The position numbers and the translations under genes are program-made. From positions 1-14,087 of the forward strand of contig CAYZXH010000040.1 of NCBI GenBank assembly GCA_964482405.1: 14,087 bases of DNA. The letters are read 5' to 3'. Below are positions 1 through 6,547 of the stretch, one piece after another. The notes below the pieces were generated by a model that worked only from the letters and a program-made list of their open reading frames with translations, had not been told where the DNA came from and ran no database searches. The DNA is from Zestomicrobium sp964482405. Its GTDB lineage: Archaea > Thermoproteota > Thermoprotei_A > Sulfolobales > NBVN01. Position 1 is the first letter of the stretch, and the number at the start of each line of letters is the position of its first letter.

Positions 1-52
1 GGGTCACGGGCTCGAAAGGCCCGCATACTTGACCGGGCTATACTACCGCGGC
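1..52 (-). tRNA. tRNA-Glu(UUC), 3' part outside window
   Basis: Read on the minus strand, the gene begins GCCGCGG at 52 and contains an anticodon stem CGGGC/GCCCG around loop CTTTCGA, which gives anticodon UUC. The window ends just after the anticodon arm, so the T arm and acceptor 3' strand are not seen. An AT-rich TATA-like element lies about 28 bases upstream at 77-84. No intron is visible in the part present. Confidence 0.9.
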
Positions 53-76
53 ACCAAAACAAAATAAAAACAAGAG

Positions 77-84
77 CTTATAAG
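77..84 (-). promoter_or_regulatory. TATA-like element of tRNA-Glu
   Basis: The palindrome-like CTTATAAG is centred about 28 bases before the tRNA 5' end at 52. This is the usual spacing of an archaeal TATA box. It lies just beyond the tnpB remnant, so the tRNA has its own promoter. Confidence 0.5.
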
Positions 85-121
85 GATGTTACGTGTTCAG
101 GATCATTTCATAGTTAATTAA

Positions 122-138
122 AGAAGACAAGATCTTCT
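122..138. repeat. 6-bp hairpin beside the IS remnant
   Basis: AGAAGA (122-127) and TCTTCT (133-138) form a perfect 6-bp stem with a 5-base loop. In minus-strand RNA it follows directly after the IS605-like right-end hairpin, where a guide segment would start in an active element. It ends in a short T-rich stretch. It may be a terminal hairpin of the element or a weak terminator; the sequence does not decide between them. Confidence 0.35.
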
Positions 139-168
139 GACCTCCTCCCCGCCCTGAAGAGTGAGGCT
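137..168 (-). ncRNA. IS200/IS605 right-end (omega-RNA-like) hairpin remnant
   Basis: On the minus strand, CCTCACTC and GGGCGGGG pair around a TTCA loop (166-147), followed by AGGAGGTCAG ending at 137. The GC-rich stem with a TTCA loop and the GGAGG-GTCAG tail resemble the 3' end of many archaeal tnpB elements, where it forms the scaffold of the guide RNA. As minus-strand RNA the stem has two G-U wobbles and one A-C mismatch; in the opposite orientation the two wobbles become C-A mismatches. This fits a minus-strand RNA that was once functional. No transposase gene is intact here, so I treat it as an orphan or relic. Confidence 0.5.
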
Positions 169-169
169 T

Positions 170-376
170 TCAGTTGTAAGTTCTGTTTTTGTCAGTGACT
201 GTCAGAGCAACGAGGCATTGCTTTAAGCCTAGAGCGGGTTGAGCCGTGAATGGAGACTCCGCATCGTTGCATTCGATAACTACCCACGACCTTGCAGAGG
301 TACCGAAACCTCGTGAAGTACGAGTAAGGTGGAAGACCCTAGACGTAACAAGATAAAATATTAGTTGAGTGGGTTT
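170..376 (-). pseudogene. TnpB (IS200/IS605 OrfB) C-terminal remnant
   Basis: A minus-strand frame without a start codon is open from 376 to a TGA at 170-172. Its last residues include NDAESPFTAQPALGLKQ and end TDKNRTYN, which resembles the variable C-terminal tail of archaeal TnpB proteins. A second frame reads HEVSVPLQGRG (about 331-297) and then hits a stop at once. The best reading is one coding tail broken by a frameshift near 294-299. None of the RuvC catalytic core or the zinc-finger CxxC pairs is present. The remnant ends a few bases before the right-end hairpin, the expected order for this element type. It lies between tRNA-Leu and tRNA-Glu. Recognition is from memory of the tail style, not from a search. 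Confidence 0.5.
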
Positions 377-422
377 TTAACGTGATTCCTGTTGTAGGTT
401 GTTATGCGTAGTTTTAATTGCT

Positions 423-510
423 TGGTGCGGGGGGTGGGATTCGAACCCACGCAGGCCTACGCCAGCGGGTCTTAAGCCCGCCCCCTTTGACCGAGCTCGG
501 GCACCCCCGC
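423..510 (-). tRNA. tRNA-Leu(UAA)
   Basis: The minus-strand sequence has a GCGGGGG/CCCCCGC acceptor stem, anticodon stem GCGGG/CCCGC with loop CTTAAGA (anticodon UAA), a long class II variable arm, and T arm GTGGG-TTCGAAT-CCCAC. The body spans 510 to 426 and CCA is encoded at 425-423. There is no intron. A TATA-like AT-rich block lies at about 536-546. Confidence 0.95.
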
Positions 511-551
511 GCCAATAATATTCGTTGTTATGAGGATTAAATATTTTTGTG

Positions 552-625
552 TGGGCCCGCGGGGATTTGAACCCCGGACCTCCCGGTTATCAGCCGGGCG
601 CTCCACCATGCTGAGCTACGGGCCC
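552..625 (-). tRNA. tRNA-Ile(GAU)
   Basis: The minus-strand sequence begins GGGCCCG at 625. The anticodon stem CCCGG/CCGGG encloses loop CTGATAA, giving anticodon GAU, and the T loop is TTCAAAT. The acceptor 3' strand CGGGCCC is at 559-553 with discriminator A at 552. The CCA is not encoded. There is no intron. A TATA-like block (TTTAAAAG, about 647-654) lies 25-29 bases upstream. Confidence 0.95.
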
Positions 626-704
626 CTACTGATGTTTTTACTTGTAGATTTAAAAGTTTTTGCTAATTTTTAAGAGTTGTGTTGTTTTATTATTGGTGAC
701 GTGA

Positions 705-1241
705 TTGAGTGTTGAGGGGGTTTTACTGGTTTTAGCTGGTGTTTTCATTGCTTTCTGGGGTCAGTTCTTCATTAGGTTAGCCGTGGGCCTCATTTCTGGT
801 TTGTGGCTTGGGTGGCTTGCTTCTATTCTTGCTACCCACCTCCTCGGAGGTCATACCTTCACGTCATTTCTTGCTGGCTTAGTAGTTTTCTCTCTGTTTT
901 TTGTGTTAGGTCTCATGAAGCATAGGTTCGTAGCGTCTTTTCTCTTGAGTGTTGTGATAGCTTACTACGTACCCCTAGAAACCTTTATTGAGTTGCTCAC
1001 AGGTAGTTCACCCAGCGAAGTACAGTCGATCTTATTAAGACTTCTAGTATTCCTGGGGTTATTAATAATAACGTATACTGCCTTCAAGCTACTGATAGGC
1101 TTAACAACCTCCTCGCTAGGCTCACTATTACTGTATGTTGGGTTAGTAGAGCTTAGAATAACTGAAGTAATAGCTTTGTTAATTACGACAATACTCTTCC
1201 TAACGTCACTGACGTGGTACTTACTGAAAAGAAGGAAATGA
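705..1241 (+). CDS. Unknown multi-pass membrane protein (178 aa)
   Basis: I do not recognise the family with confidence. The 178-residue protein is almost wholly hydrophobic. It has about six likely membrane helices separated by short loops, with few charged residues, and ends in a basic KRRK tail that is probably cytoplasmic. The spacing of Gly-rich helices loosely recalls small DUF4203/TMEM198-type proteins, but this is only an impression. The start is a TTG at 705. The codon just before it in frame is a stop, so no longer form is possible. GGTGA at 695-699 lies five bases before it. The gene is divergent from tRNA-Ile with 79 bases between, and is followed by tRNA-Gly. It has no operon partner, so context gives no function. 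Confidence 0.75.
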   Translation: MSVEGVLLVLAGVFIAFWGQFFIRLAVGLISGLWLGWLASILATHLLGGHTFTSFLAGLVVFSLFFVLGLMKHRFVASFLLSVVIAYYVPLETFIELLTGSSPSEVQSILLRLLVFLGLLIITYTAFKLLIGLTTSSLGSLLLYVGLVELRITEVIALLITTILFLTSLTWYLLKRRK

Positions 1242-1288
1242 GATACCGAAGAAAAACTTAATAATCCTCTACATACTTAATCTTATCG

Positions 1289-1384
1289 GCGGCGGTCGTC
1301 TAGCCTGGATCAGGACGCCGGCCTGCCAAGAAGGTCCTCGCAGAACGCCGGAGATCCCGGGTTCGAATCCCGGCCGCCGCACCA
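1289..1384 (+). tRNA. tRNA-Gly(GCC) with a 17-base intron
   Basis: The acceptor stem is GCGGCGG/CCGCCGC, the discriminator A is at 1381, and CCA is encoded at 1382-1384. Removing AGAAGGTCCTCGCAGAA (1329-1345) joins a 7-base loop CTGCCAC within stem CCGGC/GCCGG. This gives anticodon GCC and a normal 76-base tRNA. The T arm is CCGGG-TTCGAAT-CCCGG. A TATA-like AACTTAATAAT lies about 27 bases upstream. Confidence 0.93.
1329..1345 (+). other. tRNA-Gly intron with canonical bulge-helix-bulge
   Basis: The intron sits between tRNA positions 37 and 38. Loop bases CTGC (1323-1326) pair with intron GCAG (1340-1343) to form the central 4-bp helix. It is flanked by 3-base bulges CA|A and AA|C, each cut after its second base. 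The outer helix is the anticodon stem itself and the inner helix is very short. This is the strict substrate form of the archaeal splicing endonuclease. Confidence 0.85.
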
Positions 1385-1472
1385 AGTAATCAAACCATGT
1401 CACAATTTGCGAACGAAAAATCACATAACTTAACGCGAGTTTAGACAGAGCTAATGTTTGAGGTGTTGTTTG

Positions 1473-1991
1473 CTAACGCTGGATAGCTGGTTTACCTTCC
1501 TTAGTTCTTGATTTCACTTCGTTGTATAGTTTCGTAAACCATTCCGGGAATCTCAGTTCCTTATCGCTGATTACTCTGTCTGGTGTGTAGGGTTTTATGT
1601 CTAGTACTGGCGTGCCGTCAAATAAGTCGAGGTTTTCTACGTGTAGGAATCTGCCCTCACGTTTAATGAGTTTCGCGATAGTTATCCCTATTGGTGTTGG
1701 TCTGTGAGGTGAGTCCGTGCAGAATACACCGACTTCGGGGAGTTCCTCCAGCTTAAACCCATGCATAACTAAACGTTTATGCCTTACTTTAAGAACTTTC
1801 TTCCGCTCCTCAGTAACCTTGTGGAGGTAAGTTATCAATATTATGTGTGAGAACCCGTCAATTCCTTCAAGACCTTCCTTATATTCTTCATAAACTTCCA
1901 CAATACCTGGAACCCCGTTTAAGGCTTTCCTCACTTCCTCATCAGTAAAGCGTGTCTTAATCACGCCCACAGGTCTTAAAGCAATCTCCAC
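1473..1991 (-). CDS. trmO: TrmO-like tRNA (t6A37) N6-methyltransferase
   Basis: This is a UPF0066/TrmO family protein (PF01980, formerly VirR/YaeB). Characterised members transfer a methyl group from S-adenosylmethionine to the threonylcarbamoyl-adenosine at position 37 of tRNAs reading ACY codons. The 172 residues match the family in length and order: PVGVIKTRF (7-15), GIDGFSHIILI (43-53), SPHRPTPIG (94-102), and DGTPVLDIKPY (125-135). These residues make the beta-barrel SAM site. One oddity is Asp93 just before SPHRP, where Arg is usual (TRSP). The start is a GTG at 1991 with a weak GGGGG upstream; no better start is near. The next gene upstream on this strand starts at 2686, with 95 bases between. 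The family call is firm. Whether the archaeal member acts on the same tRNA is inferred. Confidence 0.9.
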   Translation of the reverse strand: MEIALRPVGVIKTRFTDEEVRKALNGVPGIVEVYEEYKEGLEGIDGFSHIILITYLHKVTEERKKVLKVRHKRLVMHGFKLEELPEVGVFCTDSPHRPTPIGITIAKLIKREGRFLHVENLDLFDGTPVLDIKPYTPDRVISDKELRFPEWFTKLYNEVKSRTKEGKPAIQR

Positions 1992-2086
1992 CTTAAACCC
2001 CCTAAGTAAGGGAGGGGCTCGCCAAATATTAGGTTTCTCAGCTAAAGCTTGAGACCTATGATTAAGACTTAAAACTAAAAATATGC

Positions 2087-2686
2087 TTAGCTATTTCCAG
2101 AATCGTATACTAGTCTTATTATTAAGTTCCCCTCAGTCATCCCGTACGTGCTCACGTTAATCCATACTACTGCTTTCCACCCGCTTTGGATGGTGATAGG
2201 TAGTTCTGTTAAGTAGTCACTCACTGGTAAGTCCTCGCAACGCAGATGACCCCAGTAAGGTTTGTTTCCGACGCCATACTTAGTAGGTTCGTAGGGGTAT
2301 ATGAAGTAATCGTCCTCGCTTAACTCATAGGTTCCTGAAGCGTTCATGAAGCTAATGTTAAAGCCTTTGAGGGTTGCCGGTACCCCGTAATTATTCTCGA
2401 TGACTAGACCGACCCAAGCGTTATCTGTTTTCTCGTTATCTAGGTATACGTAGATTACGTCATAATCCTCGCTTAAGTTTACGTAATCGTCTCTAATCCC
2501 TCTACACTCGTCGCATGTATAGTTTAAGAAAACCCTCCAAGAACCTATGTCCAGATCCGCACCAGTCACCGTCACCACTACATTAACTCTGAGGGGCCCG
2601 CTCCATAAGGCGGTGGCCGGGATAAGCATCACTAAGAGAAGGATCGGTAGGAAATACTTCACGTAAGCGTAAACCAACTTATACAC
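2087..2686 (-). CDS. Unknown exported or membrane-anchored protein (199 aa)
   Basis: I do not recognise this protein. Residues about 10-28 form one hydrophobic helix after a short stretch with a single Lys, consistent with a signal peptide or N-terminal anchor. The remaining ~170 residues are acidic, rich in Tyr, Asn and Val, and contain several N-glycosylation-type NxS/T sites. They have the alternating pattern of a beta-sandwich domain outside the cell. A CDEC (CxxC) pair near residue 58 could form a disulfide or bind a metal. The start is a GTG at 2686. A TATA-like TTTATTAATT lies about 25 bases upstream (2706-2717 on this strand), suggesting a leaderless or nearly leaderless transcript. 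It is 81 bases downstream of the BMP permease operon on the same strand but appears to have its own promoter. Substrate-transport involvement is possible by position only. Confidence 0.7.
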   Translation of the reverse strand: MYKLVYAYVKYFLPILLLVMLIPATALWSGPLRVNVVVTVTGADLDIGSWRVFLNYTCDECRGIRDDYVNLSEDYDVIYVYLDNEKTDNAWVGLVIENNYGVPATLKGFNISFMNASGTYELSEDDYFIYPYEPTKYGVGNKPYWGHLRCEDLPVSDYLTELPITIQSGWKAVVWINVSTYGMTEGNLIIRLVYDSGNS

Positions 2687-2767
2687 CGACCTAATTAGAG
2701 AGAGCTAATTAATAAAACTATCGTATGAAAAATATGTACCAATAATACATAAAATACTGCGGTTACG

Positions 2768-3739
2768 TTAAGCGTATTCCTCAGGTGCTTCCCTATCGTA
2801 GGGTCTCCCGATAGCTTGGGGCAACTCAGCTCTCTTATACACTAAGGCCAAGACTATTAGCGTAGCTATGAACGGCAGTGTTAAGAGGAATTCCGGAGGG
2901 GTCCTAATACCTAGGACGCTTTGAAGACTCTGAATCAAGTACACTAAGGCCTCAACACCAGCGAATAGTGCCGAACCTGCTAGAGACCAAAGCGGGTGCC
3001 ACCTACCGAAGATAGCTATACCTATCGAGATCCAGCCCCTGCCTAAGACTATGGTCTCTGTGTAGAGACCTGTCGTGGATAAGACTAGGTAGCTCCCAGA
3101 AACAGACATTAAGACGGTGCCTATTATAGTGCCTACGTACCTGTATAGGGTCACGTTAATGCCTAAGGTATCAGCCGCTTTCGGATTCTCCCCAACAGCT
3201 CTGAAATTAAGTCCTACATGAGTCTTGTAGAGAACGTAGTAAGACACCGTGACGAAAACGAAGGACAAGTATACGAGCAGGTTATGCTTGAATAACGAGT
3301 CACCAACGTACGGTATATCAGACATGACTGGTATGGTGAGTGGGCGCAGAGTCTCAATACTCGGCGGAGTTAGGGTCACTCCTATAAAGAGCTTGTAAAG
3401 TAGGTTAGCAAACCCGCTACACAATATGAAGAACGTGGTCCCTACGACGAACTGGTTTAGCTTAAGTGATATTGTTAGGAAGCCGAAAGCTAGACCAACT
3501 AAAATCCCGACGAGCACAGCGTAGGAGATCCCCACCAACACGTTCCCGCTCGAGAAGTATGTGGCGAGGAAAGTGACTGAAGCACCGAGTAGCATGACAC
3601 CCTCAGCAGATATGTTGTATATTCCTGACCTACCACTAATCACTATCCCTAAGCTAGTGAGTAAGTATGGAACTATGTATATTAGGACGGAACGTACATA
3701 GCCTACCACGAGGGCGGCTAGGTCTAGCGAGGCAGTCAT
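2768..3739 (-). CDS. BMP/nucleoside ABC importer, permease subunit 2
   Basis: This is an inner-membrane channel subunit of the branched-chain permease type (PF02653), closest in style to YufQ/NupQ of nucleoside importers. It has about eight to ten membrane helices. Family blocks are visible: GRSGIYNISAEG (36-47), LKLNQFVVGTT after it, GENPKAADTLGIN, which forms the cytoplasmic loop that contacts the ATPase, and GRGWISIGIAIFGRW near the C terminus. I place the start at the ATG 3739, whose ATGA overlaps the TGA stop of the upstream permease by four bases. GAGGTGGTGGAGG lies just before it. A longer reading from GTG 3751 is possible but has no ribosome-binding site. It pairs with the upstream permease as a heterodimer. 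Specificity for nucleosides is inferred from the family. Confidence 0.9.
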   Translation of the reverse strand: MTASLDLAALVVGYVRSVLIYIVPYLLTSLGIVISGRSGIYNISAEGVMLLGASVTFLATYFSSGNVLVGISYAVLVGILVGLAFGFLTISLKLNQFVVGTTFFILCSGFANLLYKLFIGVTLTPPSIETLRPLTIPVMSDIPYVGDSLFKHNLLVYLSFVFVTVSYYVLYKTHVGLNFRAVGENPKAADTLGINVTLYRYVGTIIGTVLMSVSGSYLVLSTTGLYTETIVLGRGWISIGIAIFGRWHPLWSLAGSALFAGVEALVYLIQSLQSVLGIRTPPEFLLTLPFIATLIVLALVYKRAELPQAIGRPYDREAPEEYA

Positions 3740-4764
3740 TTCCTCCACCACCTCAAAGACTCAGAAACTAGTATGAAGACTAGGAGCAGTCCCTCTAAAA
3801 TCAGGACTAACTCTATCGGAACCCTCTGTATCCTCTGTAAAGCGTTAGTTCCTACATCAATAACGGAGATAAAGAAAGCGACGGGTACTATGAAAGTTAT
3901 TTTTCCTTTAGATAGTAGGGCTATCAGTATTCCTAGGCTGGGGTAATTACTCTGCATCCCGTCAATCAATCTGTGGTAATAGCCAGTCACATCCAGCGCG
4001 CCTCCTAACCCCGCTATGCCACCCCCGATTATCAATGACAGAGGCATCAGCAATTTCGTATTAACACCGAATACTTCAGCCGCTCTAGGATTCGTTCCCG
4101 TAGCTCTTAACTCATACCCTATCACTGTTAAAGCCACTGTGAAGTAGAGAAGTGCTGCGGTTGTGAGAGAGAAGATTATTCCAGAGCTAAGCGGTGGTGA
4201 TGAGTTGAGTAGGGGTAGTGTGGCCGTATCACTTATCGGGATGGTCATCGGATGACCTGACGTCACATCCCTCCAGAAACTCATGGCGAAGACCATGACC
4301 GAATATCTTGCTATGAAGTTCATCATTATCGTTGATATGACTTCGTTAACGTTGTAGCGAGCCATCAGAAAAGCAGGGACTGAAGCCCATAAAGAGCCGA
4401 ACGCTATGCCGACAATTAACGAAATAATGACATGCACTCCAGCAGGTGTGCTCACGGCCAGACCTACTAGTGCGGCTCCTAAAGCACCCATTAAGTACTG
4501 TCCTTCAACACCTATATTGAATTTCCTGCTTATGTAGGGTATAGAGAAAGCTAAACTCATCATAAGTAATGTACTGAATTTAGTTAGGGTTAGGAAGAAG
4601 CTGTTAAGGTTCCAGAAAGAAGCTGTTAATATCGTTTTATAGCTAGAGACCACGTCATAGCCTCCTAAGTATAGTATCAGCCCTGCGATCCCGAACGCTA
4701 GGGAGACGCTGAATAGATAGGGTACGGAGATCTTAATCAACCTAATTAACTGTATTCCTCTCAT
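3736..4764 (-). CDS. BMP/nucleoside ABC importer, permease subunit 1
   Basis: This is the first of two paired PF02653 permeases, similar to YufP/NupP. It has about eight to ten membrane helices over 342 residues. Family blocks are RKFNIGVEGQYLMGA (about 81-95), YNVNEVISTIMMNF in the middle, TGTNPRAAEVFGV, the ATPase-coupling loop, and then a Gly-rich helix GGGIAGLGGA. The start chosen is the ATG at 4764, three bases after the ATPase stop, with GGTGG six bases upstream. An in-frame TTG at 4770 overlapping that stop would add two residues but leaves no room for a ribosome-binding site. Tight spacing on both sides shows translation coupling in one operon, ordered ATPase, permease 1, permease 2. 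Transported ligand: probably a nucleoside, not proven. Confidence 0.9.
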   Translation of the reverse strand: MRGIQLIRLIKISVPYLFSVSLAFGIAGLILYLGGYDVVSSYKTILTASFWNLNSFFLTLTKFSTLLMMSLAFSIPYISRKFNIGVEGQYLMGALGAALVGLAVSTPAGVHVIISLIVGIAFGSLWASVPAFLMARYNVNEVISTIMMNFIARYSVMVFAMSFWRDVTSGHPMTIPISDTATLPLLNSSPPLSSGIIFSLTTAALLYFTVALTVIGYELRATGTNPRAAEVFGVNTKLLMPLSLIIGGGIAGLGGALDVTGYYHRLIDGMQSNYPSLGILIALLSKGKITFIVPVAFFISVIDVGTNALQRIQRVPIELVLILEGLLLVFILVSESLRWWRK

Positions 4765-4766
4765 AC

Positions 4767-6350
4767 TCAACCACCAACAACACCGGCCATTAACTTACCT
4801 ATCTCGTATTTGTCGAACCTATCTCTAGTAAGGGAACCCACTAACATACCTTTATACATCACTGCTATCCTATCGCTTATCAGCATAAGCTCGTCTAAGT
4901 CTTCAGAAACGTAGATGATTCCAGAACCAGCACTTTTCAAACTCAATACCTCACTCAATACTTTCTCGGTAGTCGCTATATCCAAGCCTCTCGTCGGGTT
5001 ATGAGCTATTAAAACCTTGGGTTTCGTGTGGAAAGCTCTAGCAATCATCAACTTCTGTATGTTCCCTCCAGAAAGTTTTGAGGCGAGTGTTGCCATATCA
5101 GGTGTTTTAATCTCATACTTCCTAATTAGTTGTAGGGCGTCACTCCTTATTCTCTTGAAGTCCATTAAAAGCTTCTTAGTAGAGTATGAGAAGTGAATTC
5201 CTAAGACTAGATTCTCCATCACTGAGAGAGTTGGGGAAATCCCTTCAGAGAGTCTGTCTTCAGGCACGTAAAACATTCCCATTAAGATCCTGTCTCTTAT
5301 ACTAGAATTCGTTATGTCAACCCCCTCCAGCAATATCTTACCTGAGGTAGGCTTCCTAACGCCGAAGATCACTTCAACAAACTCTCTTTGCCCGTTCCCT
5401 GAGACCCCGGCAATACCCAGTATCTCACCCTTAGATAAGGTGAAGCTAATAGAATCTAGGATAGTCGTCCCTAACCTGTCCTTTAGTCCGAGATTCTCTA
5501 CTCTCAGAAGTTCAGGCTTAGGCACGTTTTCTGTTTGTGAGGATGTGTTAAGTGGTCTGAAACCCCTGAAAATAATTGATTTATCTAAGTCTATCCTTTC
5601 ACCAACCATCAACTTTATTATGGTTGCTTGATCAACTTCTGAACGCTTAAATCTCCCTAAAAGAACGCCACTTCTTAAGACAGCTATCTCATCTGCGACA
5701 GCCATTACCTCGTGTAGTTTATGTGTTATGAAGACGACCCCCAACCCCGTCCTAACTAAGTTTCTTAAAGCGTTAAAGAGCGCGTCCACTTCCTGAGGCG
5801 TTAAGTTAGTTGTTGGTTCGTCGAGAATCAATATCTTAACTCCCCTGACCAAAGCCTTAAGAATCTCGACTCTCTGTCTAACACCTAACGGTAGGTTCCT
5901 GATCTTCTCCCTCAAGTTCACGTAAAGTCCTGAAGCCTCCATTACCTTATTAACTCTCTCTTCCAACTCTGTCAGGTCTATTGGTCTAAGAGACTTAACT
6001 CCTGAAGACATCCCTATAGCGATATTCTCTAAGGCAGTATAGTTACTCACTAACTTGAAGTGTTGGTGAACCATGAAGATACCTAGTCTTATGGCGTGAG
6101 CAGGCGACTTAATCTTCACTGCCTTCCCATCAACGTATATTAGTCCCGCGTCCGGCTTATAGAGACCGAATAACACGTTCATTAAAGTAGTTTTCCCAGC
6201 ACCGTTCTCGCCTAGGAGACCTAAAACCTGACCCGTGAAAATATCTAGCGTCACTCCTTTGAGAGCCACTACATCGCCGAAACGCTTATAGATACCCTCA
6301 AGACGAACATAAGGTCTAGCAACGATTACGCTTTCTCTACTCAAACTCAA
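4767..6350 (-). CDS. BMP/nucleoside ABC importer, double ATPase
   Basis: This cytoplasmic energy-coupling subunit carries two ABC domains in one chain, as in YufO/NupO and RbsA-type ATPases (527 residues, normal for the family). Domain 1 has Walker A GENGAGKTT (47-55), Q-loop VHQHF (94-98), a weak signature LPLGVRQ (153-159), Walker B ILILDEPT (173-180) and switch His210. Domain 2 (about 281-527) has a degenerate Walker A GVSGNGQRE, an intact LSGGNIQK signature (426-433), and HNPTRGLD where DEPTxGLD would be. Hence only the composite site of Walker A-1 with signature-2 should hydrolyse ATP, as is common here. The start is TTG 6350. A TATAAAAG box lies about 25 bases upstream, so the message is probably leaderless. 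It is the first gene of the operon and divergent from the binding-protein gene. Confidence 0.93.
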   Translation of the reverse strand: MSLSRESVIVARPYVRLEGIYKRFGDVVALKGVTLDIFTGQVLGLLGENGAGKTTLMNVLFGLYKPDAGLIYVDGKAVKIKSPAHAIRLGIFMVHQHFKLVSNYTALENIAIGMSSGVKSLRPIDLTELEERVNKVMEASGLYVNLREKIRNLPLGVRQRVEILKALVRGVKILILDEPTTNLTPQEVDALFNALRNLVRTGLGVVFITHKLHEVMAVADEIAVLRSGVLLGRFKRSEVDQATIIKLMVGERIDLDKSIIFRGFRPLNTSSQTENVPKPELLRVENLGLKDRLGTTILDSISFTLSKGEILGIAGVSGNGQREFVEVIFGVRKPTSGKILLEGVDITNSSIRDRILMGMFYVPEDRLSEGISPTLSVMENLVLGIHFSYSTKKLLMDFKRIRSDALQLIRKYEIKTPDMATLASKLSGGNIQKLMIARAFHTKPKVLIAHNPTRGLDIATTEKVLSEVLSLKSAGSGIIYVSEDLDELMLISDRIAVMYKGMLVGSLTRDRFDKYEIGKLMAGVVGG

Positions 6351-6371
6351 AGCAGACCCTGAGAATAGGGA

Positions 6372-6379
6372 TATAAAAG
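6372..6379 (-). promoter_or_regulatory. TATA box of the ABC importer operon
   Basis: TATAAAAG on the plus strand (CTTTTATA on the minus strand) is centred about 25 bases before the TTG start at 6350. This predicts transcription starting at or within a base or two of the start codon. It is one half of a 197-base divergent promoter region. Confidence 0.6.
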
Positions 6380-6508
6380 CATTAAAAATAATGATTAAGC
6401 TAGCTAAATTAACTCATCATAACCTACCTAGAATAAGTTTTATCAGAGACTTGTTACTCCACTACCTACGTTACTATGGATAAGATTTAATGACTTTACG
6501 TGAATCAA

Positions 6509-6521
6509 TACTTAATAAGTA
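6509..6521 (+). promoter_or_regulatory. Palindromic TATA region of the binding-protein gene
   Basis: TACTTA-A-TAAGTA is a perfect 6+1+6 inverted repeat centred 33 bases before the ATG at 6548. Its TTAATAAG core sits where a TATA box would give a leader of about six bases. A dimeric repressor bound here would block TBP. The operator role is inferred, since AT-rich palindromes can arise by chance. Confidence 0.45.
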
Positions 6522-6547
6522 TGCTTTAGTATAAAAACTGTGATATT

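Noticed and set aside
1..630. Integrated element using the tRNA cluster as attachment site
   Set aside because: I saw no duplicated tRNA 3' end and no integrase gene. The only mobile trace is the tnpB tail, whose element type does not target tRNA genes.
5314..5631. Plus-strand open frame of 105 codons
   Set aside because: It lies wholly antisense to the second ABC domain of the importer ATPase, has no family resemblance and no start signal.
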